Positions 41,597-50,322 of a DNA stretch of 52,388 bases are shown in pieces. Made by a program: the position numbers and the translations under genes. Where the stretch lies: contig CBDBUY010000008.1 of the NCBI GenBank assembly GCA_965212145.1, positions 1 to 52,388 of the forward strand, read 5' to 3'. A model generated the notes under the pieces. The model did not search any database. It had not been told where the DNA came from and saw only the letters and a program-made list of their open reading frames with translations. Each line of letters starts with the position of its first letter. The first letter of the stretch is position 1. The stretch is from JAAEPI01 sp965212145 (lineage in GTDB: Bacteria > Bacteroidota > Bacteroidia > Cytophagales > Cyclobacteriaceae).

Positions 41597-41685
41597 TTGG
41601 TTAAAGTCTTTAAACAGGAATTCAACCAAGAAAAATCCCAACAAGACAATTCTCAGATTTCTTCCGTAATTTTCCAGTCCCATTC

Positions 41686-42114
41686 ATGAGACTCAAGATC
41701 ACAGAATTTCAAACTAAGACGCTGAATGCCAGCGGAGACCATATTTATCTCAAGGCAGTTGCAACCATTCGTGGAGGCAAAAGACATGTCGAAATATTTT
41801 TAAGGGATCGATTAGAGGAAAAGAAGATATTTGAAAATGCTGAAATTCTTCTGAATGGTGATCTCATTGAAGCCGATGGAGGTTCTTCCATAGTTAATGC
41901 CGAAATCGTAAGCGTTCATTTAAAAACCGACATTCCACTTGAGGACCTTTCTATAAAGGATCGGCTCAATGCATCTGGACTAATCCATGAATTCAGAGAC
42001 GTTTACCGAAAGGATAAAATCCGAGCTCGAGAGATTTTAAAAGTGATTGGTGTCTCCGAGGAATACGCCGAGGAAATCTTGCTTCGTAATTCCTACATCC
42101 TCCCATTTATATAA
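41686..42114 (+). CDS. Unknown 142-aa protein
   Basis: No family recognised. The product lacks a signal peptide or membrane segment. The first about 80 residues look strand-rich (HIYLKAVATIRGGKRHVEIFL), and the second half is helical and charged (SIKDRLNASGLIHEFRDVYR), ending in ILLRNSYILPFI. It is divergent from nqrA, with 132 bp between the starts, and closes with a strong hairpin. A near-consensus -7 box (TAATTTTC) precedes the ATG by about 13 bp. The assignment as a gene rests on a good length, a plausible start and the terminator. Confidence 0.65.
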   Translation: MRLKITEFQTKTLNASGDHIYLKAVATIRGGKRHVEIFLRDRLEEKKIFENAEILLNGDLIEADGGSSIVNAEIVSVHLKTDIPLEDLSIKDRLNASGLIHEFRDVYRKDKIRAREILKVIGVSEEYAEEILLRNSYILPFI

Positions 42115-42115
42115 A

Positions 42116-42140
42116 AAAAGGTGGCCAGTGGCCACCTTTT
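42116..42140. terminator. Bidirectional intrinsic terminator
   Basis: AAAAGGTGGCC (42116-42126) pairs exactly with GGCCACCTTTT (42130-42140) around a 3-nt loop. It starts 2 bp after the unknown gene's stop and serves the convergent beta-barrel gene as well, whose stop is at 42160. Confidence 0.88.
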
Positions 42141-42159
42141 GAAGTCATTGCAATTTAGG

Positions 42160-42681
42160 TTACAGATACAAAGTAAAACCCAACACCACACCAAAAGAGG
42201 AACTGATTTTGTTCCCGTCGGATGAATCCGTGCTATAATTTAGCGCTGGCTCTAGAGCTACACTTTCACCAAGGAAAATCGGGTAACCCGCCTCGAATAA
42301 GAGCGTATTGGAGTCTCCCTCAAATGTACTCCCACCACTTTCTGTTTTTGAATTACTGAACCCATAAGCAGCTCCCACGAAGACCTGTCCCCCAATGTAG
42401 TATCTAGCCCACGGGCCGAAAGTAGAGAAGGTTTGTTTATTGTCACCTTGGGATGAATTGAAGAAACTGACAAGCAATCCGGCCGATAAATTATCGATGA
42501 CAAAATATCCAGCGCGGGTGTCCAAAAAGAAGTTAGTTTGGTTATCACCTCCACCGTCTGGACTCGTGGATATAAATCCAAAATTGGAAGAGCCAGATAA
42601 GAGGACATTTCCTTGTTCCGCCTGTGCTGAAGCCAAAATAGTCATTGTCAGCATTGCTGACATTAGCAATAATTTTTTCAT
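42160..42681 (-). CDS. Small outer-membrane beta-barrel protein
   Basis: The product has 173 aa with a signal peptide (LTMTILASAQA). The mature part alternates polar and hydrophobic residues with Gly and aromatic girdle residues and ends in FGVVLGFTLYL, a typical barrel end with a terminal aromatic near the C-terminus. It resembles OmpW/OmpA-barrel-like or 'outer membrane beta-barrel' (PF13505-type) proteins. About eight strands are plausible. It is a lone gene with no evident partner. Confidence 0.78.
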   Translation of the reverse strand: MKKLLLMSAMLTMTILASAQAEQGNVLLSGSSNFGFISTSPDGGGDNQTNFFLDTRAGYFVIDNLSAGLLVSFFNSSQGDNKQTFSTFGPWARYYIGGQVFVGAAYGFSNSKTESGGSTFEGDSNTLLFEAGYPIFLGESVALEPALNYSTDSSDGNKISSSFGVVLGFTLYL

Positions 42682-42787
42682 GATTTTGAATAGTTGTTTC
42701 CTTCAATTTACAAAATCCAACCAAGAATTCGGTTTCGAAATGGTTTTCACACTCTAATCCTATTTATTTGGGTTAAAGTCTCTAGCC

Positions 42788-44764
42788 ATGAATCATATTG
42801 CTCCATTTATATTAATTCTGACCATGTTGTCTTGTTCCGAAACATCCAAAACCTACGAATCCGTGGATGAATTCCCGGTTCCAACTGAAGAAAACCTCTG
42901 GATCGACTACTCACCGGAATCCACCACTTTCAAGCTATGGTCACCCGAAGCAGACCTTGTGATGGTCAACCTTTACGAATCAGGTCATGAGGGACAAGCA
43001 TACGATTCTCAAAAAATGACAAGGAATGATCAGGGTTTGTGGAATCTTAAGTTGGAAAGTGACCTGACAGGAAAGTACTACACTTTTCAAGTGATGCACA
43101 AGGGAAATTGGCTCCAAGAAACACCCGGTATTTATGCTCAGGCGGTTGGCGTAAATGGCCAACGAGCAATGGTAGTAGACTTGGCGTCAACCAACCCTGA
43201 GGGATGGGACACAGATCAAGGACCTTCTATCGATTATCGAAATGAAGCCATCATTTATGAGCTGCACATTCGGGATATGACCATCCATCCCGAATCCGGG
43301 TCGAGTTATCCCGGAAAATACTTGGGATTGGTAGAAGAAGGCACCAAAGGGCCAAATGATGTCTCCACGTCGATTGACCACATCAAAGAACTGGGGGTGA
43401 CGCACGTGCACCTGCTTCCTACCTATGACCATTATTCCATCGACGAGACCAAGCTGGACAGTCCACAGTTCAACTGGGGGTACGACCCACAGAATTACAA
43501 CGTACCGGAAGGTTCGTTCTCCACTGATCCCTATAATGCGGAAGTCCGCATCAAGGAATTCAAGCAAATGGTCAAGACCTTTCATGACAATGGAATCGGG
43601 GTGATTTTGGACGTGGTGTACAATCACACCGGGCGTACCGAAGATTCCAACTTCAATCTGGAAGCACCAGGGTATTATTACCGTAAATGGGAGGACGGCC
43701 GCTGGTCGGACGCCTCGGCTTGTGGCAATGAAACCGCCTCAGACCGACCAATGATGCGGAAATTCATTTTGGAGTCAGTGGCCTATTGGGCCAAAGAATA
43801 TCACCTGGATGGATTCCGTTTTGACCTCATGGGAATCCATGACATTGAGACCATGAACGAGGTGGCAGATCAACTCAACGCCATCAATCCGAACATTTTC
43901 GTGTACGGGGAAGGATGGACCGCCGGGGATTCTCCTCTACCACTAGAAGATCGGGCTTTGAAGGCGCATACTTATCGTATGCCGTATGTCACGGCGTTCA
44001 GCGATGATATCCGCGATGGCCTCAAAGGATCGGTCTTTGAAGATGACGACACAGGCTTTGTCAGCGGCAAGGCTGGTATGGAGGAATCAATCAAATTCGG
44101 TGCGGTAGGATCGATTCAACATCCACAGATTGACTACAAAGCGGTGAATTACTCCGACACGGCCTGGACAAATGATCCCTGGCAAGCGGTTTCTTATGTG
44201 TCGTGCCATGACAACCACACGATCTTTGATAAACTGAAAATATCGAGACCAGATGCTAGCGAGGCGGATATTATTGCGATGGCCAACCTGGCTAACGCCA
44301 TTGTGCTAACTACTCAGGGAATGGCCTTCTTGCATGCGGGTTCTGAGTTGCTCAGAACCAAAGGCGGGGAGCACAACTCCTACAAATCGCCAGATTCTGT
44401 GAACCAGATTGATTGGAACCGAAAAGTGGAGTATTCTGAGGTTTTCGAGTATTACAAAAACCTGATTGCCCTTCGAAAGGCGCATCCAGCGCTTTGGATG
44501 AATTCCGGAGATGCGGTTCGGGAAAATCTGGAATTCAAAACGGCCGAAGACGGCCTGGTCAGTTTCCAAATTTCCAACAATGCCAATGGAGATGACTGGA
44601 AAGAAATCGTGGTGATTTACAACGCCAACACTCGCTCGGTCAAAGTGCCACTAGAAGGGGCCTGGAAAGTCGCAGCACGGGGTGCCGATTTCAACAGTGG
44701 TCAAACGGTTTCCGGATCGGTAGAAGTCCCTCGAATTTCGATGATGATGCTTTTTCAGGAGTAA
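42788..44764 (+). CDS. Type I pullulanase-like GH13 lipoprotein
   Basis: The product has 658 aa. A lipoprotein signal (ILTMLSC) places it at the membrane. An N-terminal CBM48-like domain (FKLWSPEADLVMVNLYESG) precedes the GH13 barrel. The YNWGYDP-type motif reads FNWGYDPQNYNVPEGS. The catalytic residues are Asp346 in FRFDLMG, Glu375 in YGEGW and Asp475 in CHDNH. It debranches alpha-1,6 links in pullulan or glycogen-like glucans. It stands alone, without SusC/SusD genes. Its end is 3 bp from the convergent beta-barrel-type gene. Confidence 0.92.
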   Translation: MNHIAPFILILTMLSCSETSKTYESVDEFPVPTEENLWIDYSPESTTFKLWSPEADLVMVNLYESGHEGQAYDSQKMTRNDQGLWNLKLESDLTGKYYTFQVMHKGNWLQETPGIYAQAVGVNGQRAMVVDLASTNPEGWDTDQGPSIDYRNEAIIYELHIRDMTIHPESGSSYPGKYLGLVEEGTKGPNDVSTSIDHIKELGVTHVHLLPTYDHYSIDETKLDSPQFNWGYDPQNYNVPEGSFSTDPYNAEVRIKEFKQMVKTFHDNGIGVILDVVYNHTGRTEDSNFNLEAPGYYYRKWEDGRWSDASACGNETASDRPMMRKFILESVAYWAKEYHLDGFRFDLMGIHDIETMNEVADQLNAINPNIFVYGEGWTAGDSPLPLEDRALKAHTYRMPYVTAFSDDIRDGLKGSVFEDDDTGFVSGKAGMEESIKFGAVGSIQHPQIDYKAVNYSDTAWTNDPWQAVSYVSCHDNHTIFDKLKISRPDASEADIIAMANLANAIVLTTQGMAFLHAGSELLRTKGGEHNSYKSPDSVNQIDWNRKVEYSEVFEYYKNLIALRKAHPALWMNSGDAVRENLEFKTAEDGLVSFQISNNANGDDWKEIVVIYNANTRSVKVPLEGAWKVAARGADFNSGQTVSGSVEVPRISMMMLFQE

Positions 44765-44780
44765 TTCCTAAAATGGAATT
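44763..44780. terminator. Weak hairpin at the pullulanase end
   Basis: AATTCC (44763-44768) pairs with GGAATT (44775-44780) around TAAAAT, followed by TT. It overlaps the stop of the pullulanase gene and the last codons of the convergent gene. The stem is short, so this is a weak call. Confidence 0.3.
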
Positions 44781-45412
44781 TTAAGGAAGAGATTCACGGC
44801 GAAGTTTCTACTTCCCTGCGGATTGCCATAGCCGGGGATGATCAGAACGTCAACTGATTCCTGCTCGTCATAATCTTGTAAGAACCTCAACCGAGCAGTA
44901 AACCCAACGGTCATTCGTTTGTTCAATTTCTTATCGGAATAAAAGACCGCCTCGTACCAGGTGGCTTCTAGATTGTCACGTGAATACGCTTCGGTCACCT
45001 CGCCCTGCAATCCTGAATCCGGCTCGAAAGTCACGACCACATCGTCTGAATAAATAGCCTGAGCATATCGGAATCCAATCCCTATACGGCTTTCCGTATC
45101 CACAAACGGCACATAGCCTAAACCAAATCTCTGATAATTTCCCTCCACCTGATAGCTCCCATTCTCGATGGCCGAAGGTGGCTGCATGTCCCATTGTCCA
45201 TACTCACCGACCAGCTGCCACTTGCCCATCAGGATCACTTCTGCTCCTACCTCCCATTTGACCACATCCGGATCAATGGACTGGAGCAACTTTCCGTAAT
45301 CCAGGTAAAGCCCAGACTGAAATGGTCGCGCCGTTTTCAGGGAATCCTGCGCACTCAATTGCAAGGAAAGGCCAATTATGAGGCCACATATGATCAGCTT
45401 AGAAATACGCAT
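44768..45412 (-). CDS. DUF6048-like outer-membrane protein
   Basis: The product has 214 aa with a signal peptide (LSLQLSAQD). The pattern GLYLDYGKLLQS, then WQLVGEYGQWDM, then IGIGFRYAQAIY, ATWYEAVFYSDKKLNKRM and PGYGNPQ agrees with my memory of DUF6048 barrels of Bacteroidota. It looks like a small outer-membrane barrel ending FLKIPF. Its start overlaps the upstream lipoprotein gene by 14 nt. In this phylum DUF6048 genes commonly pair with a small lipoprotein (DUF6452). Function is unknown. Confidence 0.65.
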   Translation of the reverse strand: MRISKLIICGLIIGLSLQLSAQDSLKTARPFQSGLYLDYGKLLQSIDPDVVKWEVGAEVILMGKWQLVGEYGQWDMQPPSAIENGSYQVEGNYQRFGLGYVPFVDTESRIGIGFRYAQAIYSDDVVVTFEPDSGLQGEVTEAYSRDNLEATWYEAVFYSDKKLNKRMTVGFTARLRFLQDYDEQESVDVLIIPGYGNPQGSRNFAVNLFLKIPF

Positions 45413-46103
45413 GGAGGGTCGTTTCAGAAGCTAAACAATCAATATTGGAAATATCCACCGTATCCGTTTCGGTACAGATGCAAAAAACGGAATCGAAATC
45501 AGTGGTAATCTGCTGTAACAAGGCTCTTCGGATGAGGTTACGATCTTCGTCCAATTCATCTACCTGTTCGTACAAGAAACTCATTTGGTACCGACTACCA
45601 GCGATTTCCGCCTCATACTCACTTTCGGTTCCAGCAAGATCCATGGCAAGGTAGTGCACATCTGCACTGTCCAGATTTTCCAAGACAAACCCGGCACTCA
45701 CATGCAGCAATTCATCTACAGCCGTCACGCCACTTGCAAGCAAATCAATTTGGTCGTCGATGACAATTCCCAAAGAATCCAGACAATCAGCCACCATGCT
45801 GTCGGTTTTGGTTGACCTCAAATGTGTCAAACCATCGATAAAATTCTCCAGAGCCGTTCTTTCGTCCGAAAGTTCACCGCCGTTCTGAACAGAATCGACC
45901 ACAATCAGCAAACTGTCCACAGCAAAAATGAGCGTGTCCACCACCACCAGGCTGTCCTGCATTTGTGCCAAACTATCCCCATTGAAAAAGGTGACCTTCA
46001 CCTCAGGCTCAGTCGTGGACGGCCCACAATCCGAACATGGGTCGCACGAATAAAAGCCAAAAAATACGAGCGTGAGAAAACCTCCGAGCAGCAAATTCTT
46101 CAT
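45399..46103 (-). CDS. Unknown lipoprotein paired with the DUF6048-like gene
   Basis: The start at ATG 46103 (MKNLLLGGF) is preferred over a TTG three codons earlier. The product has 234 aa. A lipoprotein signal reads LVFFGFYSCDPC. After a Cys-rich start (CDPCSDCG) there is a long acidic stretch with VVDTLIFAVDSLLIVVDS-like repeats predicted as a coil, then a strand-rich C-terminus with FCICTETDTVD. The position and size are like DUF6452 lipoproteins next to DUF6048, but the acidic coil is extra. It overlaps its downstream neighbour by 14 nt. A TAnnTTTG box (TAAATTTG, 46117-46110) lies 6 bp before the ATG. Confidence 0.55.
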   Translation of the reverse strand: MKNLLLGGFLTLVFFGFYSCDPCSDCGPSTTEPEVKVTFFNGDSLAQMQDSLVVVDTLIFAVDSLLIVVDSVQNGGELSDERTALENFIDGLTHLRSTKTDSMVADCLDSLGIVIDDQIDLLASGVTAVDELLHVSAGFVLENLDSADVHYLAMDLAGTESEYEAEIAGSRYQMSFLYEQVDELDEDRNLIRRALLQQITTDFDSVFCICTETDTVDISNIDCLASETTLHAYF

Positions 46104-46173
46104 CCGATTCAAATTTAGGCCGTTTATCCAGATTGTGAATTAAAACGCGCCGGACAAAGCGTATATTTCATCC

Positions 46174-47253
46174 ATGAAATTCCTCCTGCCCTTGATCGTT
46201 CTTCTTACTGCCTGCTCCATGAGTACCAAAAAGGACATTCCACGTAGCGACACGCAAGAGGCCACTGTCCTAACCAACCCCAATAAACAGGCTGGAAAGA
46301 AACCACTGAACAAAATCAATGGCGCCAGTCTGGAGATGCCGAGAAATAAAATCAAGAGTCATGAATTGACCGATCTGAAAAAAATGAATGTGGAATGGGT
46401 GGCGATGATTCCCTACGCATTTTCTCGGCCCAACGAAACATTCGTACGAGTGGCCGGAGATGGGAACTGGTGGGGAGAGAGTCCAAATGGCATCATCGAA
46501 TGTATCCAAATGGCCCACACCGTAGGAATGAAAGTCATGCTCAAGCCGCACGTCTGGGTGGGTGGTGGCCAGGGCTGGTTGGGAGATTTTGATTTTGACT
46601 CGGATGAACCATGGGAGGCCTGGGAAGCCAATTTTACCGACTACATTTTGACCTTCGCCAAAATTGCCGACTCGCTGGATGTGGAGCTATTTTGTGTAGG
46701 AACGGAAGTACGAAAATCTGCTGCCAAGCGGCCGCACTTCTGGCGACAGCTGATACAAGATGTCCGGGAAGTGTATGACGGCAAGGTCACTTATGCAGCC
46801 AACTGGGACAATTACATGAAAGTGGATTTCTGGGATGAGGTGGACTATATCGGCGTTGACGCTTACTTCCCCTTCTCGGATGGAGCCATTCCCTTGAAGG
46901 ACGAACTGGTAAACGGCTGGAATGGCCTGGCACCCAAACTCAAAGCCCTCTCCGAAAAACATGATGCGCCGATCCTGTTTACGGAGTTCGGGTACAAAAG
47001 CGTGGAGTACACCAACATGGGCCACTGGAAATACAAGGAAGACACCTTAAAAACCAGCAACCTCGCCCAGAAGGTAGCGTATGAAGGCCTCTTTGAATCC
47101 ATCTGGCAGGAAGACTTTATTGCCGGCGGCTTCTTCTGGAAGTACCACTTCCCACACATGATGGACAGGAGTGGCGATTACCTCAGCCGACGCTACACGC
47201 CACAAGGCAAGGAAGCCGAGGGGGTGATCCGGGAGTGGTACGGACGGCCTTAG
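46174..47253 (+). CDS. GH113-like glycoside hydrolase lipoprotein
   Basis: The product has 359 aa with a canonical lipobox (LLTACSMS). The TIM-barrel is of the GH113 (beta-mannanase) type: WVAMIPYAFSRPNE, MLKPHVWVGGGQGW, LFCVGTEVRKSA with the acid/base candidate Glu178, and ILFTEFGYKS with the nucleophile candidate Glu271. GH113 enzymes act on beta-1,4-mannans; similar barrels occur in related phage-tail TIM proteins, so substrate is inferred. It is monocistronic. The 147 bp downstream (47254-47400) show no gene or hairpin. Confidence 0.82.
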   Translation: MKFLLPLIVLLTACSMSTKKDIPRSDTQEATVLTNPNKQAGKKPLNKINGASLEMPRNKIKSHELTDLKKMNVEWVAMIPYAFSRPNETFVRVAGDGNWWGESPNGIIECIQMAHTVGMKVMLKPHVWVGGGQGWLGDFDFDSDEPWEAWEANFTDYILTFAKIADSLDVELFCVGTEVRKSAAKRPHFWRQLIQDVREVYDGKVTYAANWDNYMKVDFWDEVDYIGVDAYFPFSDGAIPLKDELVNGWNGLAPKLKALSEKHDAPILFTEFGYKSVEYTNMGHWKYKEDTLKTSNLAQKVAYEGLFESIWQEDFIAGGFFWKYHFPHMMDRSGDYLSRRYTPQGKEAEGVIREWYGRP

Positions 47254-47400
47254 ATTAGGACCATCCATGGCTGAACAAACTCACTAAAAGCTTGTTTATA
47301 GAGAACAGTGCACCCAACCTACCCCACTTTCCATCTCACCAACCCTCATTATCTTAGTCTATAGAACATCTGACTTCCAAAACAGAAAAATCAAGCGACC

Positions 47401-47766
47401 ATGGCAACCACTCCCGAACATGATGAGCGCATAGCAAAAATGACTTTTGCCTCAGTTTACCCCCACTACGTGACCAAAGTGGAGAACAAGGGTCGAACGA
47501 TCGATGAGTTGCATGCCGTGATCGAGTGGCTCACGGGGTTTGCCAAGAATGATGTTGATAAGCTGATTGAAGAGAAAGTCACTTTTCAAACTTTCTTTGA
47601 AAGAGCCACACTGAACCCCAATGCAGAGCTGATAAAAGGCGTGATCTGTGGCTATAGGATTGAGGAAATTGAAACGCCTTTAACCAAACAAGCGCGCTAC
47701 CTGGACAAACTCGTCGAGGAACTGGCAAGAGGCCGGAAGATGGAGAAAATCTTAAGGCAGGCCTAA
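47401..47766 (+). CDS. DUF2200 family protein
   Basis: The product has 121 aa, the family size. The start HDERIAKMTFASVYPHYVTK and the motif EWLTGF followed by FFERATLNPNAELIKGVICG and YRIEEIETPL are the DUF2200 signature. Members are small cytoplasmic proteins of unknown function in Bacteroidota and other bacteria. The next gene starts 33 bp later on the same strand. Confidence 0.9.
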   Translation: MATTPEHDERIAKMTFASVYPHYVTKVENKGRTIDELHAVIEWLTGFAKNDVDKLIEEKVTFQTFFERATLNPNAELIKGVICGYRIEEIETPLTKQARYLDKLVEELARGRKMEKILRQA

Positions 47767-47799
47767 TGTATTAAGGTCTACCTTAGCCGGAAATATTCC

Positions 47800-48402
47800 A
47801 TGTCCATAGTGCTGAAGGTTAAAGCGGTCGAAAGGTTATTTGGTCATTTGGAAACTGAGATCACAGAATTCAAAACGCAAACAGGTCTTGGTTGTTTGGC
47901 CGGATGTGGTCGCTGTTGCACCAAGCCGGACATTGAGGCCACTCCACTCGAGTTTCTCCCATTTGCATTTGATTTATTCTTAAAAGGAAAGGCCCAGGAA
48001 TTTCTCCAACGCATAGAAGCTGACCCATCGACAGTTTGCCTGAACTACGTTCCTTTTTCGCTGGAAAATACGGGAAGTGGAAGTTGTGGCGAATATGCCC
48101 ATCGAGGACTTATTTGTAGATTGTTTGGATTCGCTGCTTCCCGGGACAAGTATGGCAAGCCACATCTGGCCACCTGCACGATCATAAAGCAATCAGATAA
48201 ATATTCTGAAGCAAGCGCTAAAGTTGAAGCCGGCATGCAGGTTCCTCATTATTCCGATTTTTACGCAAAACTCGCCCGTATCGATCAACGATTGGGGAGC
48301 ACACTTTACCCCATAAATGAGGCTATCAAGCAAGCAATCGAGGAAGTCCTGCATCACTATAGTTACAGGCCGTTTCCGGGACATCTGAGGAGAGTGGCCT
48401 AA
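47800..48402 (+). CDS. YkgJ-type cysteine-cluster protein
   Basis: The product has 200 aa. The N-terminal cluster CLAGCGRCCTKPDIEATPLE has the CxxxCxxCC spacing of YkgJ-like Zn/Fe proteins. Further Cys are at TVCLNYVPF, GSCGEY and GLICRLFGFA, the last matching the family's CRLFG. It probably binds a metal or Fe-S cluster; function is unknown. Its end overlaps the convergent radical SAM gene by 4 nt. Confidence 0.85.
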   Translation: MSIVLKVKAVERLFGHLETEITEFKTQTGLGCLAGCGRCCTKPDIEATPLEFLPFAFDLFLKGKAQEFLQRIEADPSTVCLNYVPFSLENTGSGSCGEYAHRGLICRLFGFAASRDKYGKPHLATCTIIKQSDKYSEASAKVEAGMQVPHYSDFYAKLARIDQRLGSTLYPINEAIKQAIEEVLHHYSYRPFPGHLRRVA

Positions 48403-50294
48403 CTCTGAGCCGACTGGCTGGTCTCTGAAGTAATAGATTCTGATAAAAATCCCTCGATCAAATCCTTAGGATGACTTGTCCGAGGGATAGTGAAATCGAA
48501 CCAGTCCTGTAGATCCTTTTCAAAGCCCGTCTTGTTCAAATAGGCATCCAGCGCTCGGTTAAGTCCTACGGTATAATGGGCATGATTTGCTCCTTTCGGG
48601 TCCTCGTGGTACAGGTCATTCTGCGCAAATCCTTCAAAAACAGGTCCGATAATCTTGATGCCGAACTCCTCCGGATTCTTACCCACTGGGCTGTGAACCG
48701 TGGTGGTAAACAAGTGCCAAAAGGCAGACTGGATGCAATTCTTTTCGAACAGCTGCCTCACAACCTCCAGTGAATCAATCGTCTCCTGCTCGGTCTGTGT
48801 GGGAAAGCCATACATCAGGTAGGCATGCACCAAAATGTTGTGCTTGGAAAAACTGTGGGTGACCCTTGTGACTTGGGCTATGTCCACTCCCTTCTTCATC
48901 TTGGCCAGTAATCGATCAGAGGCAACCTCCAGTCCTCCGGTCACCGCGATGCAACCCGATCTAGCCATGAGTTCACACAGCTCATCATCAAAAGTCTTTT
49001 CGAATCGGATATTCGTCCACCAGGTGAGCTGCACATTCCGCTCGATCAATTTTTCTGCAAGTGCGCGGAGCATTTTAGGCGGAGCAGCCTCATCCACGAA
49101 ATGAAATCCGGTGATGCCCGTGACGCTCATGATCTTCTCAATTTTATTCACTAGATCGTCGGCCGTGGTGTTTTGGTAATTCCCGATGTAGTCCAGGTTC
49201 ACATCACAGAATGAACATTGCTTCCAGTAGCAGCCGTGTGAAATAGTCAGCTTGTTCCAGCGCTTGTCTGTCCACATGCGATGCATTGGATTGACCACAT
49301 CGAGGAACGACAAATACTTATCAAACGGCAACCCCGAATACTCAGGAGCCGGCAAGCTGCTATGATGAAAGATGGTGTTGGGCAGTTTGTCTTTGTACAC
49401 CACTTGACCCTTCTCGAGGATAAAAGTTCGTTCCAGTTCGGAAGTATCCGCACTTCCTTCAATCAGCTGGGCTATTTTAAGCAATGGCCCCTCCCCGTCA
49501 TCCAGCGAAATGAAATCTACATATTCAAAGATTCTGGGTTCACTAAGCGAGCGCAGTTCGGTGTTACAATAGCCGCCACCAAATGCGACTTTAGTCTGAG
49601 GGAAAAAATGCTTGATAAACTGGGCGCATCTTAAGGCGGCAAACAGATTTCCTGGAAATGGAATCGTGAAACATACCAAGTTTGGTGAATCGCTCACCAA
49701 TCTCTCTTCCAATAGTCTGAGCATCTCCTCCTCGATGGTCGTCGGCTTGTAATTCAGGAACTCTTCTATCTGATCGAAACTACTTGCTGCCGTTGCGATC
49801 TGTTCGGCGTATCTGGTGAAGGAAAAGAACTCATCCACATTCGCCTGAATGAAATCCCCGATTTCCTCAATGAACAACGTCGAATAATGCTTCGCCTTAT
49901 CGATCTCTCCAATCACTCCAGCCTCCCAATGAATATCCGGATTAACGTTTGTCAAACGATGACCAATGGGCAGAAAATCTGGCGTGAGTATTTTCCTGGC
50001 AGATTCGACATCCTCCTTCTGAAGAAATCCAACGACCGCATCCACTCGCGAGATGTATTGCTCCCTATCTTCATAGATTTCAGGAAACTGAAAAGCTCCC
50101 TGTTCTTGCGCTTCCTGGAATATGGCTCTTAGAAATTTAGACTTAAAAATTGCAGTGAACAGCTCGATACTAAGATCACATTGCGAAGCAGTAACGCCTT
50201 GTTCGGTTAAAAATCCTTTCAGGTAGGCAGTGGCTGGGTAAGCCGTGTTTAACTGCGTAAACGGCGGAGTGACTAAAAGAAGTTTCGTCTTCAA
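48399..50294 (-). CDS. B12-binding domain radical SAM protein
   Basis: The start is taken as TTG 50294 (reading LKTKLLLVTPPF), because the N-terminal Rossmann strand LLLVTPP begins there; the frame is open further upstream but with unconvincing residues. The product has about 631 aa. The N-terminal part is a B12-binding-like domain (ATAYLKGFLTEQGV) without the DxHxxG cobalamin His motif. The radical SAM cluster is Cys355, Cys360 and Cys363 in GCYWKQCSFC, spaced CX4CX2C, then GGLEVASDRLLAKMKKGV and AYLMYGFPTQTEQE. It needs SAM and a 4Fe-4S cluster; the substrate is unknown. The priA start region lies downstream on the same strand's upstream side. Confidence 0.85.
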   Translation of the reverse strand: MKTKLLLVTPPFTQLNTAYPATAYLKGFLTEQGVTASQCDLSIELFTAIFKSKFLRAIFQEAQEQGAFQFPEIYEDREQYISRVDAVVGFLQKEDVESARKILTPDFLPIGHRLTNVNPDIHWEAGVIGEIDKAKHYSTLFIEEIGDFIQANVDEFFSFTRYAEQIATAASSFDQIEEFLNYKPTTIEEEMLRLLEERLVSDSPNLVCFTIPFPGNLFAALRCAQFIKHFFPQTKVAFGGGYCNTELRSLSEPRIFEYVDFISLDDGEGPLLKIAQLIEGSADTSELERTFILEKGQVVYKDKLPNTIFHHSSLPAPEYSGLPFDKYLSFLDVVNPMHRMWTDKRWNKLTISHGCYWKQCSFCDVNLDYIGNYQNTTADDLVNKIEKIMSVTGITGFHFVDEAAPPKMLRALAEKLIERNVQLTWWTNIRFEKTFDDELCELMARSGCIAVTGGLEVASDRLLAKMKKGVDIAQVTRVTHSFSKHNILVHAYLMYGFPTQTEQETIDSLEVVRQLFEKNCIQSAFWHLFTTTVHSPVGKNPEEFGIKIIGPVFEGFAQNDLYHEDPKGANHAHYTVGLNRALDAYLNKTGFEKDLQDWFDFTIPRTSHPKDLIEGFLSESITSETSQSAQS

Positions 50295-50322
50295 GAAGCA
50301 AAGATAATTTGAATCAAACTGC

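Noticed and set aside
41554..41649. Longer nqrA start at 41649
   Set aside because: The extra residues have no counterpart in NqrA, and a -7 promoter box lies inside that stretch.
42788..44764. Pullulanase locus as part of a Sus-type utilisation locus
   Set aside because: No SusC, SusD, ECF sigma/anti-sigma or hybrid two-component gene is nearby.
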